NCBI RefSeq assembly: GCF_000425045.1
Contig: NZ_AULA01000008.1
Span: 31,574 to 95,573, forward strand
Source of the DNA: Acidaminococcus intestini DSM 21505
Lineage (GTDB): Bacteria > Bacillota > Negativicutes > Acidaminococcales > Acidaminococcaceae
DNA: 64,000 bases
Direction: 5' to 3'
The translations under genes and the position numbers were made by a program. Positions 52,932 to 62,155 of the stretch are shown here, piece after piece. The first letter of the stretch is position 1, and each line of letters starts with the position of its first letter. Below the pieces are notes generated by a model, which saw nothing but the letters and a program-made list of their open reading frames with translations, had not been told where the DNA came from and did no database searches.

Positions 52932-54833
52932 ATGTCACTCATTTCAGAAATCCATTCGCCGGAAGATTTAAAAAAAATCGATCCTTCCATGCTTCCTCAG
53001 CTATGTGCTGAAATCCGCAGCCTCATTATTGACGTTGTTTCAAAAAACGGTGGACATCTGGCGCCTAACCTGGGTGTTGTTGAACTGACCATTGCCCTGC
53101 ACCGTGTCTTTTCTGTTCCCCGTGACAAAATTGTCTGGGATGTAGGCCATCAGTCCTATATACACAAGATCCTGACGGGGCGTCTCCGGGATTTCCCTTC
53201 CCTGCGCACCTATGGCGGCCTCTGCGGTTTTCCAAAACGCAGCGAAAATCCTTGTGATGCGTTTGGAACGGGGCATGCCAGCACCTCTATTTCAGCAGCC
53301 CTTGGCATGGCCTGTGCCCGTGATCTATCTGGTGATGATTACAATGTCATTGCTGTCATCGGGGATGGGGCCCTAACGGGCGGGGAAGCCATGGAAGGGC
53401 TTAATCATGCGGGGGACCTCAAGAAAAAACTCATTGTCATATTAAATGACAATGAAATGTCCATTTCCCGCAACGTGGGAGCCTTGTCCTCCTACTTGAC
53501 GGAACTGCGCACAGACCCGGCCTACTCCCGAGTCAAGGCCGATGTAGAAGGCGTGCTTAAAGCCATTCCTTCCATTGGTACCCACGTAGCCAAGACCGTT
53601 GGTCGACTCAAGGATTCCCTGAAGTACTTCTTTGTGCCAGGGATGTTTTTTGAGGACCTGGGTTTTAAATATTTGGGACCTGTGAACGGACATGATATCC
53701 CTTCTCTTGTAGAGACTTTGCAAAAAGCCAAGAATCTGACTGAACCAGTGCTCATCCATGTCCTTACAAAAAAGGGAAAGGGCTATGCCCCTGCCGAAAA
53801 AAGCCCAAACAAATTCCATGGTACAGGACCTTTTGTTGTGGCAACAGGGGAAAAAATCACGAAAAAAGACGCCCCGCCAACTTATACCAGTGTTTTTAGC
53901 AAGACGCTCATCCAGCTGGCCGATAAAAACCGCAACCTTGTCGCAATCACGGCGGCCATGCCGGAAGGGACGGGACTTGACGCTTTTCAAAGAGTTCATC
54001 CTGACCGCTACTTTGATGTAGGCATCGCTGAACAGCATGCTGTTACGATGGGGGCAGGCCTTGCGGCAAATGGATACCATCCCGTGGTTGCCATATATTC
54101 GACTTTTGCGCAGCGTGCTTTTGATCAGCTTCTTCATGATGTTGCCATCCAGGAGCTTCCTTTTACGCTCTGTCTGGATCGCGCCGGTATTGTAGGGGAT
54201 GATGGGGCCACGCACCATGGGAATTTTGACTGCTCCTATCTCAGGCTCATGCCTCATTTTGTTATCATGGCACCGAAAGATGAAAATGAGCTCCGCCATA
54301 TGCTCTATACCGCGACTGAGTATGAAGGTCCCTGTGCTATTCGTTATCCCCGCGGCAGCGGTGTCGGCGTGCCCGTGACTGAATCCCTTCATACGCTCCC
54401 CATTGGCCGGAGTGAACGCCTTCAGGAAGGGTCCCAGATCGATCTCTGGGCTGTGGGAACCATGGTCGAAGCTGCGAAGCTGACAGCCAAACGCCTGCGT
54501 GCCAAGGGGCTCTCTGTGGGGGTCGTCAATGGACGCTTTATCAAACCGCTGGATCAAGAGGCGCTCCTGGAAGCCTCCAGAAAGGTCAAGCTTATTGTGA
54601 CGCTCGAAGAAAATGCGCTCTGCGGCGGTTATGGTGAAGGCATCATTTCCTATCTGAATCAAGAAAATCGCTTAGGGGATTGCCGCGTCCTTACTCTCGG
54701 GATTCCTGACGAATTTGTTTCCCATGGGAAACGAGAGTTTCTTCTGCGGGATGTCCGGCTAGATGAGGACAACCTTGTGGAACGAATCTTAACCGCCTAT
54801 CAAGAAATCGAAAGGGAGGCTCTTGAACAATGA
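52932..54833 (+). CDS. dxs: 1-Deoxy-D-xylulose-5-phosphate synthase
   Basis: A 633-residue TPP enzyme at the entry of the MEP isoprenoid pathway. Visible motifs are GGHLAPNLGVVELTIALH, the TPP-binding VIGDGALTGGEAMEGLNHAG, LNDNEMSISRNVG and DVGIAEQHAVTMGAGLA. GGAGG precedes the ATG. The stop overlaps tlyA by 4 bases. Confidence 0.96.
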   Translation: MSLISEIHSPEDLKKIDPSMLPQLCAEIRSLIIDVVSKNGGHLAPNLGVVELTIALHRVFSVPRDKIVWDVGHQSYIHKILTGRLRDFPSLRTYGGLCGFPKRSENPCDAFGTGHASTSISAALGMACARDLSGDDYNVIAVIGDGALTGGEAMEGLNHAGDLKKKLIVILNDNEMSISRNVGALSSYLTELRTDPAYSRVKADVEGVLKAIPSIGTHVAKTVGRLKDSLKYFFVPGMFFEDLGFKYLGPVNGHDIPSLVETLQKAKNLTEPVLIHVLTKKGKGYAPAEKSPNKFHGTGPFVVATGEKITKKDAPPTYTSVFSKTLIQLADKNRNLVAITAAMPEGTGLDAFQRVHPDRYFDVGIAEQHAVTMGAGLAANGYHPVVAIYSTFAQRAFDQLLHDVAIQELPFTLCLDRAGIVGDDGATHHGNFDCSYLRLMPHFVIMAPKDENELRHMLYTATEYEGPCAIRYPRGSGVGVPVTESLHTLPIGRSERLQEGSQIDLWAVGTMVEAAKLTAKRLRAKGLSVGVVNGRFIKPLDQEALLEASRKVKLIVTLEENALCGGYGEGIISYLNQENRLGDCRVLTLGIPDEFVSHGKREFLLRDVRLDEDNLVERILTAYQEIEREALEQ

Positions 54834-55630
54834 AAAAAGAACGGCTCGATCTTTTCCTTGTGGAACAGGGCTTATTTGAATCAAGAAGTAAAGCCCAAGC
54901 GGTTATTATGGCAGGGGAAGTCCTTGTCGATGATCAAAAAATCGACAAACCGGGAACCATGGTCAAGCCGGATGCCAAAATTACCCTTTTAGGAAAGAAG
55001 TTGCCTTTTGTCAGCCGTGGGGGATATAAGCTCAACAAGGCTCTTGAAGTCTTTCCTATTTCCTTGGAAGGAAAAACCATGGCCGATCTGGGAGCCTCGA
55101 CAGGGGGCTTTACGGACTGTGCATTGCAGCACGGGGCCAAAAAGGTCTTTGCTATCGATGTCGGTTATGGACAGCTGGCCTGGAAACTTAGAAACGATTC
55201 GCGCGTTGTCAATATGGAGCGCACCAATGTCCGCTTCCTGGAAGCGGATTCCTTGGGAGAACAAGTCGATGCCGTCAGTATTGACGTGGCCTTCATCTCT
55301 TTAGATAAGGTGCTTCCGGCAGCCTATAAGATCATGAAAAACGACGCGTTTCTCATTGCCCTCATCAAACCTCAGTTTGAAGCTGGTCGAGAACATGTGG
55401 GGAAGAAAGGCGTTGTGAGGGATCAAAAAGTTCATTTGGAAGTGATTCAAAAGGTACTCGGTTTTGCCCGGGAAATCGGTTTTGTTCCCAAAGGCCTTTC
55501 CTATTCTCCCATCAAGGGACCGGAAGGCAATATTGAATATCTATTATATCTAGGAAAAGAGGGCAGCGATGCTGTCTCTGATTCAGATCCCCAAAAAGTG
55601 GTGACTGAATCCCATCTTTTTCTTCTATAA
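54830..55630 (+). CDS. tlyA: TlyA-family rRNA methyltransferase
   Basis: A 266-residue protein. It has an N-terminal S4 RNA-binding domain (ERLDLFLVEQGLFESRSKAQ) followed by an FtsJ-like methyltransferase with the SAM motif MADLGASTGGFTDCALQHGA. TlyA enzymes 2'-O-methylate 16S and/or 23S rRNA cytidines. The dxs-tlyA-nadK-argR-recN order is common in Bacillota. Confidence 0.93.
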   Translation: MKKERLDLFLVEQGLFESRSKAQAVIMAGEVLVDDQKIDKPGTMVKPDAKITLLGKKLPFVSRGGYKLNKALEVFPISLEGKTMADLGASTGGFTDCALQHGAKKVFAIDVGYGQLAWKLRNDSRVVNMERTNVRFLEADSLGEQVDAVSIDVAFISLDKVLPAAYKIMKNDAFLIALIKPQFEAGREHVGKKGVVRDQKVHLEVIQKVLGFAREIGFVPKGLSYSPIKGPEGNIEYLLYLGKEGSDAVSDSDPQKVVTESHLFLL

Positions 55631-55644
55631 GAGGGGGGATTGAC

Positions 55645-56520
55645 GTGAGAGAATGGATGGTTGGCATTTTCCCGAACCTCAATAAAGAAAACGTTCGAAA
55701 TGCCCTGCCGGCTGTAGTCAAGGCGGCAGAACATGCCAAAATCAAGGTTGCTTTTCCTTTGGAAATTGCAGAGGAGTTCGGCGTGCCAGGGTACGACCAA
55801 GAAGATCCGGCAAGTCTCAGCCGCCTTGATTTTGCTATGACACTGGGCGGGGATGGAACCATTTTACGGGCCGCCCGTTATGTGACACCCCTGCAAGTGC
55901 CGCTCATTGGGGTCAATATGGGTAAGGTTGGATTCCTGACGGAAGCCTGTTTCCCTGATCTGGAAAAGGTGCTCAAAAAATTGGCTGATGGGGCGTACAC
56001 CATCGAAAAACGCAGCATGCTCCAGCTTTCCATTTGGGAAGCTGGCAAGATTATCAAAAAAGGTCATGCCCTTAATGATATGGTCCTTGAAAGTGCCGAT
56101 CGTTCCCGACTGACCCGTCTTCGTATGCGCATTGCCGGTCAGCCTTCAGCGAATTTTCCTTCTGATGGTATCATCATTGCTTCGGCGACAGGGTCGACGG
56201 CGTATTCCCTTTCTGCAGGAGGACCTGTCGTCCATCCCAGTCTATCCGTCATGCTCATTACCCCCATTTGTCCTCATGCCCTTCATGCGCGTCCGCTCGT
56301 CATTCCCATGAAGGATACGATTGAAATCGAACCTTATCCACCTTTTGAGGAAATCCTTGTATCTGCCGATGGAATGACGATTGCAAGCCTTGAAAAGACC
56401 CAGAAAGTGATTGTTGAGCGCTGCCCCTTTGATGCGAAGTTTGCCCGCTTAAGTCCTCTGCGCTATTACGAAACTTGGCAGGATCGGCTCCTTCGCAACG
56501 AAGGACAGACCATTGTATAG
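55645..56520 (+). CDS. nadK: NAD kinase
   Basis: A 291-residue ATP-NAD kinase. The GGDGT motif is at 68-72 (TLGGDGTILRAAR) and the conserved NFPSDGIIIASATGSTAYSL segment lies further on. The start is GTG 55645 with GAGGGGGG upstream. It provides NADP for biosynthesis. Confidence 0.94.
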   Translation: MREWMVGIFPNLNKENVRNALPAVVKAAEHAKIKVAFPLEIAEEFGVPGYDQEDPASLSRLDFAMTLGGDGTILRAARYVTPLQVPLIGVNMGKVGFLTEACFPDLEKVLKKLADGAYTIEKRSMLQLSIWEAGKIIKKGHALNDMVLESADRSRLTRLRMRIAGQPSANFPSDGIIIASATGSTAYSLSAGGPVVHPSLSVMLITPICPHALHARPLVIPMKDTIEIEPYPPFEEILVSADGMTIASLEKTQKVIVERCPFDAKFARLSPLRYYETWQDRLLRNEGQTIV

Positions 56521-56531
56521 GAAGTGAAATC

Positions 56532-56984
56532 ATGAAATTATCCAGACAGGAAGCAATCAAACAGATTATCAAGACCCAAGTCATCGAGACCCAGAGCGAT
56601 CTAGCAGAAGCCTTGAAAAAAGCGGGATTCAATGTGACGCAGGCCACTGTGTCCAGGGATATCAAGGATATGGTCTTGATTAAGGTTCCCGATGAAGATG
56701 GACGGTATAAGTATAGTTTTCCTTCGGAACATAACCAAATCATTACGACGGACCGTTTGGAAGATATGCTTCGCAGTTATATCCTGACCGTTGTTTCTTC
56801 GGAAGTCATTATTGTGGTCCATACCCTTCCCGGTACGGCACAGGCAGTTGCCTATGCCATCGACCATCTCAATTGGAGCGAGGTCCTTGGTACCGTGGGC
56901 GGTGATGATACGGTCATGCTCATTATTGATTCGCGGGACCATGTGGAAACTGTCAAAACCCGCATCATGCAGAAAAAGAGCTAA
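56532..56984 (+). CDS. argR: Arginine repressor ArgR
   Basis: A 150-residue regulator. The winged HTH lies at 1-70 (ETQSDLAEALKKAGFNVTQ, ATVSRDIKDM). The C-terminal hexamerisation/arginine-binding domain has HTLPGTAQAVAYAID and GTVGGDDTVMLI. ATG 56532 is selected; it follows nadK closely. Confidence 0.94.
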   Translation: MKLSRQEAIKQIIKTQVIETQSDLAEALKKAGFNVTQATVSRDIKDMVLIKVPDEDGRYKYSFPSEHNQIITTDRLEDMLRSYILTVVSSEVIIVVHTLPGTAQAVAYAIDHLNWSEVLGTVGGDDTVMLIIDSRDHVETVKTRIMQKKS

Positions 56985-56996
56985 GGAGGCTCAGCG

Positions 56997-58694
56997 ATGC
57001 TGACATTCCTTGAAGTGCAGCAATTTGCCCTGATTGATAAGGTACGGATTGGGTTTGCCCCTGGATTCAACGTTTTTACGGGAGAAACCGGTGCCGGTAA
57101 ATCCATCCTGATAGATGCATTAGGCATTGTCCTTGGAGGACGTGCGCCTTCGGATGCGGTTCGAACGGGCGCCGATGCCTATCAGATCCAAGCTGTTTTT
57201 GATGTGACAGGAAATCATTCCGTGGAAGCCCTCTTGTCTGAGTTGGGGCTCAGTGCAGAAGATGGTACCCTATTTTTACGCCGCCGCGTTTCCGCACAGG
57301 GAAAAAGCCAGGCCTTTGTCAATGATACGCAAGTTCCTGTAAAGACGCTCGCTCGTTTGGGGGCCCTTCTTGTGGACATTCATGGGCAGCACGAAAATCA
57401 GACCCTGCTTCGACCCGGTGCTGTCCTTGCTATCCTTCATCACTACGATCCAGAACTGGCACCAACCCTGAAGGCCTATCAAGAGGCCTTTGACGCCGCT
57501 CAAAAAGGGCGGGAAACCTTGTCTTATTGGGAAGGCAAGAATGAACATCGGGAAGAGGAGCTGGCACGCCTCGAAGACGAGCTCAAAGAGATTGATGCCG
57601 CACAGATTAAATTGGGCGAAGATGATGAGCTACGTGAAACTGTGCGTCGACTTTCCAACCAGGATAAAGTCAGGGGAGACCTTAGCCGTGCCCACGAACT
57701 CCTCTCCGGGGTTGAAGGGACTCAGGGCGTCCTTGACGCCTTGACAGATGCGAAGACCGCGCTTTCCAGTGCAGCGGTCTATGATCCTTCGGTGGAGGAT
57801 CTTGCCCAAACACTTGATTCGTCCTGGGAGACGCTTGAAGATGTAAGACAGACCCTTTCGGACCGCCTTTCCGGGGATGAAGATTACCGGGAAACCTTAG
57901 AAGAGGCCCAGACCCGATTGGACCTGCTCTATCATTTGAAGAAAAAATATGGGGGATCTTTGGAAGAAATCCTGTCCTATGCAGATAGAGGAAGGAAAGA
58001 CTATGAAAAGCTCCAATCACTGCAGGATGAGATTGACCGTCTCATAAAACTTCAAAAAAAATTGGATGGGGTTCTTCAGGAAAAAGCAGATGAACTGACA
58101 AAAAAGAGAACAACGGCGGCTGAACGGTTCTGTGCGGACATCCTGCCGCATCTCCATGATCTTGCGATGCCCCATGCCGCGCTGTCCATCTGCTTCACCA
58201 AATTGGATCACTGCGGAAAAAATGGCCAAGATGAAGCCACCTTCCTTTTTTCGGCCAATGCTGGCATGAAACCGGCTCCGCTGATTAAAATTGCGTCCGG
58301 TGGTGAGCTTTCACGGTTTGCTTTGGCCGCCAAAACAGTCCTGCTTCGCAAATTTGGTGTCCCAACCATGATCTTTGATGAGATTGATACGGGAGTTGGC
58401 GGTGTCACGGCCCAGAAGATGGCTGAAAAAATGGCTCTCATTGCCAAACAGCGGCAGGTCTTATGCATTACCCACTTGGCCCAGATTGCCTGCTTTGCCG
58501 ATCAGCATCTGTATATTGCCAAAAACAGTGATCAAGGAATGACTGCCAGCGAAGTGACAATCCTTTCACGGGCGGGCCGTATTGAAGAAATCATGCGCAT
58601 GACGAGTGGAACCCAACAGACAGAATCTGCACGGGAAAATGCCAAGGAATTGCTTGCTATGGCGGAAAAGGAAAAGCAGCATTTTGGAAATTGA
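56997..58694 (+). CDS. recN: DNA repair protein RecN
   Basis: A 565-residue SMC-like ATPase for double-strand-break repair. Walker A GETGAGKS is at 29-36, the central coiled coil runs from about 160 to 370, the signature ASGGELSRFALAAK follows and Walker B is PTMIFDEIDTGVGG. AAGGAGG precedes the ATG. Confidence 0.95.
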   Translation: MLTFLEVQQFALIDKVRIGFAPGFNVFTGETGAGKSILIDALGIVLGGRAPSDAVRTGADAYQIQAVFDVTGNHSVEALLSELGLSAEDGTLFLRRRVSAQGKSQAFVNDTQVPVKTLARLGALLVDIHGQHENQTLLRPGAVLAILHHYDPELAPTLKAYQEAFDAAQKGRETLSYWEGKNEHREEELARLEDELKEIDAAQIKLGEDDELRETVRRLSNQDKVRGDLSRAHELLSGVEGTQGVLDALTDAKTALSSAAVYDPSVEDLAQTLDSSWETLEDVRQTLSDRLSGDEDYRETLEEAQTRLDLLYHLKKKYGGSLEEILSYADRGRKDYEKLQSLQDEIDRLIKLQKKLDGVLQEKADELTKKRTTAAERFCADILPHLHDLAMPHAALSICFTKLDHCGKNGQDEATFLFSANAGMKPAPLIKIASGGELSRFALAAKTVLLRKFGVPTMIFDEIDTGVGGVTAQKMAEKMALIAKQRQVLCITHLAQIACFADQHLYIAKNSDQGMTASEVTILSRAGRIEEIMRMTSGTQQTESARENAKELLAMAEKEKQHFGN

Positions 58695-58729
58695 TGCATG
58701 CGATGATAGTGGATAGGAGCTGAATAGAA

Positions 58730-59281
58730 TTGTCTATGGACGATGAAAAATTAAGGGAAAGTACCCTTGAAAGCGAATTCATATTTAATGGGAGATTACT
58801 GAAAGTCTATCGGGATCGGGTCCAACTCCCTAATGGACATGAATCCCAGCGGGAATTCATCCGCCACCAAGGTGCCGTAGGCATTCTTCCGATTTTGGAT
58901 GATGGCAGCATGATCTTTGTTCGCCAGTTCCGTTATCCTGTCAAAAAGGTGCTTTATGAAATTCCGGCGGGAAAGATTGAAGGGGACGAAGCTCCTTTAT
59001 CCTGCGCCAAACGGGAGCTTTCCGAGGAATCAGGGTATACGGCGAAGGACTTCAAGAAATTAACAAGCATCCTCACGACACCGGGTTTTACGGATGAACA
59101 GATTCATCTGTATGCGGCAACGGGTCTCACGTCGGGAAAACAGCATCCTGACGAGGATGAGTTCCTCAATGTTGTCATTCTGACCCCTGAAGAGGTCAAG
59201 GAAAGAGTACTTTCGGGGGAGATCTGCGACGCAAAGAGTCTTTGCAGTCTCTATCTCTATGATCTTATGAAGCGGGCATGA
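58730..59281 (+). CDS. Nudix hydrolase (ADP-ribose pyrophosphatase-like)
   Basis: A 183-residue Nudix enzyme. The Nudix box runs from GKIEGDEAPLSCAKRELSEE to SGY and fits GX5EX7REUXEEXGU. The preceding RQFRYPVKKVLYEIPAG and the following TPGFTDEQIHLYAATGL are typical of the ADP-ribose pyrophosphatase (NudF) group. A TTG start at 58730 lies 10 bases after AGGAG; an ATG two codons later is possible. Confidence 0.88.
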   Translation: MSMDDEKLRESTLESEFIFNGRLLKVYRDRVQLPNGHESQREFIRHQGAVGILPILDDGSMIFVRQFRYPVKKVLYEIPAGKIEGDEAPLSCAKRELSEESGYTAKDFKKLTSILTTPGFTDEQIHLYAATGLTSGKQHPDEDEFLNVVILTPEEVKERVLSGEICDAKSLCSLYLYDLMKRA

Positions 59282-59512
59282 AACACCGTTTCTATCCAGT
59301 CAAGGGATGATTTTACATAAATATTTTGTTTATTTCTTAATCATTTTATAAATTTGTACACGTTTTAGGGACTTCTAAGTAAAATTTTTGCTATCCATTC
59401 AAACATTTGCACAATCTTTACTAGCCAAATTCAAAATTTGTGTTATAATACACTTAAATTGTAGTGATCGAATGTTGTTCACACAGTAATATACTCAATG
59501 GGGGGTCTCAAA
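59282..59512 (+). promoter_or_regulatory. Intergenic region with spoVS promoter
   Basis: A strongly AT-rich stretch of 231 bp without a gene. TATAAT lies at 59444-59449 as a probable -10. The -35 position (about 59421) has no consensus, so an alternative sigma factor or an activator may be involved. Confidence 0.4.
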
Positions 59513-59773
59513 ATGGATGTACTAAAGGTTTCTACAAAATCCAATCCAAACTCTGTAGCAGGAGCATTAGCAGGTGTATTGAGAGAAAATGGCAAGGCGG
59601 AAATCCAAGCCATTGGTGCAGGTGCCCTGAACCAAGCCGTGAAGGCGATAGCGATTGCCCGTGGTTTTGTTGCACCGCATGGGATGGACCTCATCTGTGT
59701 TCCTGCCTTCATCGATATTACTATCGATGGGGAAGAACGCACGGCAATCAAACTGCTCATTGAGCCGCGCTGA
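59513..59773 (+). CDS. spoVS: Stage V sporulation protein S
   Basis: An 86-residue Alba-like protein. The pattern is KVSTKSNPNSVAGALAGVL, then AIGAGALNQAVKAIAIARGFV and a late CVPAFIDITIDGEERTAIKL. SpoVS is highly conserved and also occurs in non-sporulating bacteria, where it may act in regulation or nucleic-acid binding. ATG 59513 follows GGGGGTC; a longer GTG-type start is unlikely. Confidence 0.93.
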   Translation: MDVLKVSTKSNPNSVAGALAGVLRENGKAEIQAIGAGALNQAVKAIAIARGFVAPHGMDLICVPAFIDITIDGEERTAIKLLIEPR

Positions 59774-59778
59774 TGTAG

Positions 59779-59855
59779 AAGGGACGGTGGGGCCATGGAA
59801 ACCGTCCTTTTAACCTTGAAAACGCCTTTTCCTAAGGGAAGAGGCGTTTTCTTTT
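59779..59855 (+). terminator. Two tandem terminators after spoVS
   Basis: First, GGACGGT with ACCGTCC (59782-59807) followed by TTTTA. Second, AAAACGCCTTTTCC with GGGAAGAGGCGTTTT (one mismatch), followed by CTTTT. Confidence 0.85.
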
Positions 59856-59869
59856 GTTGTTTTAACAAC
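59856..59869. repeat. Inverted repeat upstream of the DUF438 gene
   Basis: GTTGTT-TT-AACAAC, a perfect 6-bp inverted repeat about 70 bp before the start codon. It might be a regulator site (redox regulators such as Rex use related TTGT...ACAA palindromes). This is speculative. Confidence 0.35.
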
Positions 59870-59937
59870 AGAGATAAGATAACAGTCATGATAAACTGCT
59901 AGTAAAGTAGAAAAATAGTGATTGTAGGAGGTTTATT

Positions 59938-61077
59938 ATGGACTCTCAAAAAATAAAATCCCTTCAGTCTTATTTGGTCCGTCTTCACCAAGGTGAAGAC
60001 CTTGCTTCGGTTCGTCGGGAATTTGAAAAGGATTTTGCCTCGGTTTCAACTGAAGACATCATGGAAGCTGAACAAGACTTGCTTCAAGCAGGGAAACTCA
60101 GTGAGAACATGGGACATCTTTGCGATCTGCATTCCTGCCTTCTTCATGGCAAGATGGAAACCATGGGGGAACAGTTTCCGGAAGGTCATCCCCTACAGCT
60201 CTTTTTGAAAGAAAATGAGGCCATTGAAAGTCATCTTGATCGGCTTTCAGCCGTGATGAATGGTCCATTTTTAGCAGCAGATGTTCTATCAGTCCTCGAA
60301 GGGCTGCTTCCGGTCAAAGCCCATTACGACAAAAAAGACGAAGTTCTTCTGCCCATCTTGAGTCGCAAAGGCATGCCGGGACCAAGCCGCGTCATGTGGA
60401 ATGCGGATGGGGAGATTCGTAACAATCTCCAGGAGCTGATTAAGATGCTAAAAAAAGAGGATCCTCATGCCGAAAAAAGTGATGACGAAACACTGCATCA
60501 GGCACTTTCTGGACTCCTCAACAGGATGCGGGAGATGATTTTCAAGGAAACGGAAATCCTTGTTCCTATGGTACAGAAACTTGTTGATCAAAATGAGTGG
60601 CCTCTTATTGCAGGAGATTTTCCTCGATTTGGATGGGCTTATTTAACCGATGTGCCGACATGGAATTCTGAGTCCCTTACTAAAAGCACGCTGAATCAAG
60701 GTCTGAAAGATCGGTGTGGGACCATTTCCCTTCCCAGTGGGGAACTGACAGTAACCCAGCTTGAGGGTATCCTTAGGACCTTGCCTTTTGAACTGACTTT
60801 TGTTGATGCAGCCGATACGAATCGTTTTTTTTCGGAATCCACACCGCTTTTTCCTCGGCCCTTGACCGCCCTAGGGCATTCTGTCTATGACTGTCATCCG
60901 CCGAAAGTTGTCCCCATGGTGAAAGGGCTCATAGAGAAGCTGCGCAGCGGGGAAAAAGATTCGCTTGGATTTGAAACCGTCAAAAAAGGGAAAAAAGCCC
61001 GTGTCCGCTATCTTGCTGTACGGGACCGCGAAGGGGCCTATTTGGGAACACTTGAAGTCGTGGAAGAACTTTCCTGA
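59938..61077 (+). CDS. DUF438 / hemerythrin-like / PAS protein
   Basis: A 379-residue cytoplasmic protein of three parts. An N-terminal DUF438 helical region (1-70) comes first. A hemerythrin-like HHE region (about 85-220) follows, with His/Glu-rich helices such as NEAIESHLDRL, PVKAHYDKKDEVLLPIL and MIFKETEILVP. A C-terminal PAS-like domain (about 265-379) has ELTFVDAADTNRFF and GHSVYDCHPPKVVPMV. In other bacteria such proteins are thought to sense oxygen or iron, or to interact with Fe-S redox systems. GGAGGT precedes the ATG. It is a single gene. Confidence 0.87.
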   Translation: MDSQKIKSLQSYLVRLHQGEDLASVRREFEKDFASVSTEDIMEAEQDLLQAGKLSENMGHLCDLHSCLLHGKMETMGEQFPEGHPLQLFLKENEAIESHLDRLSAVMNGPFLAADVLSVLEGLLPVKAHYDKKDEVLLPILSRKGMPGPSRVMWNADGEIRNNLQELIKMLKKEDPHAEKSDDETLHQALSGLLNRMREMIFKETEILVPMVQKLVDQNEWPLIAGDFPRFGWAYLTDVPTWNSESLTKSTLNQGLKDRCGTISLPSGELTVTQLEGILRTLPFELTFVDAADTNRFFSESTPLFPRPLTALGHSVYDCHPPKVVPMVKGLIEKLRSGEKDSLGFETVKKGKKARVRYLAVRDREGAYLGTLEVVEELS

Positions 61078-61084
61078 TGGCACA

Positions 61085-61116
61085 AAAAAGACGGGTGTCC
61101 TTATGGGCACCCGCCT
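61085..61116. terminator. Bidirectional terminator between convergent genes
   Basis: GACGGGTGTCC pairs with GGGCACCCGCC (minor mismatch) around TTAT, flanked by AAAAAA on the left and TTTATT on the right. Confidence 0.8.
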
Positions 61117-61129
61117 TTATTACGTGCAG

Positions 61130-62101
61130 TTATTTGACAAAAAGGTCATCAACATCGACTTTCTTATCCATAAGCTTGGAGCTGACAAGAAAATCCTGCG
61201 TCTTTTTCAGGGACTCAATGGCTTCCGGCGTAATTTCCATGCTGAAATCATAGAGACCGTACATGGAGTCAACGGCTTTTTCATCAAGTCCGGTCGCTTT
61301 GACGGCAGCTGCCAAGGCTTCTTTTTGATGATCTTTCATGTAGGTCAAGGTCTCCTTTTGGACGGATAGGAAGAGATCCACCAACTCTTTGTGTTCTTTA
61401 TAGAACTTCCCGCTCGTTGCCGTGACTGTAAGACCTGAAACAAGGCCGTCACCAGTTGTAACAACATGCATGCCTTTCTGTTCTTCCTGATAAGCCAGGG
61501 GGCCGGCCAGAAGGGCACAGTCGGCACTGCCGTTTTCAAGGGCCGCACGGGCTTGCGGAAGCCCCATGGAAACGAATTTTACGTCTTCTATGCTAAGGCC
61601 GCCCTGTTTGAGATAAGCTGCAAGGAGCTCATGGAGGATGGTCCCTTTGGGACCCGCGATGGTTTTCCCTTTCAGTGACTGAGGTGAGGTGATGGCAGCA
61701 TCTTTGGAAAAGAGTTTGAAGGCTTTAGGGGCTTGGGAGTACAGGCTAATGATCTTGATATCAGCCCCATTGGCTGCAGAAAGAAGGACGGAAGAGCCTC
61801 CAACACAGTTGAGGAACTGGATATCGCCAGACGCAAGGGCAGCTGTTTGGTCAGCTCCGCTCGTAATCGTGGAATAGGTCACGGGGATGTCTTTTTCCTT
61901 GAATTTTTTTTCAAAGGATTGATTGGCCTTTTCAACGATAGATGGCACATTGAGGGGCGCCTGGACGTAGGTTATACTGACTTTTTCAGGTTTTTTCGGT
62001 GTGGCTTTTTTGGTATCCTTATTGGTAGAGCAAGCGGTTAGGGTAAGCCCGAGAGCCAGCATGCCTAAAAAAACTGCTATCTGTTTGATCTTTTTGTTCA
62101 T
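61130..62101 (-). CDS. NMT1/SsuA-type ABC transporter substrate-binding lipoprotein
   Basis: A 323-residue periplasmic-binding protein of the nitrate/sulfonate/thiamine-precursor group. The lipobox LTAC puts the lipid Cys at residue 24. The family features are VQAPLNVPSIVEKANQSFEK near the start of the mature part, a GDIQFLNCVGGSSVLLSA pocket and ALENGSADCALLAGPLA. AAGGAAGG lies upstream. It is the last gene of a four-gene minus-strand unit. The ligand is unknown. Confidence 0.87.
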   Translation of the reverse strand: MNKKIKQIAVFLGMLALGLTLTACSTNKDTKKATPKKPEKVSITYVQAPLNVPSIVEKANQSFEKKFKEKDIPVTYSTITSGADQTAALASGDIQFLNCVGGSSVLLSAANGADIKIISLYSQAPKAFKLFSKDAAITSPQSLKGKTIAGPKGTILHELLAAYLKQGGLSIEDVKFVSMGLPQARAALENGSADCALLAGPLAYQEEQKGMHVVTTGDGLVSGLTVTATSGKFYKEHKELVDLFLSVQKETLTYMKDHQKEALAAAVKATGLDEKAVDSMYGLYDFSMEITPEAIESLKKTQDFLVSSKLMDKKVDVDDLFVK

Positions 62102-62155
62102 TGGTCATTGACCTTCCTTTCTTGGAGCAGGAGCAGAAAAGTGCTCCCCAAATAA

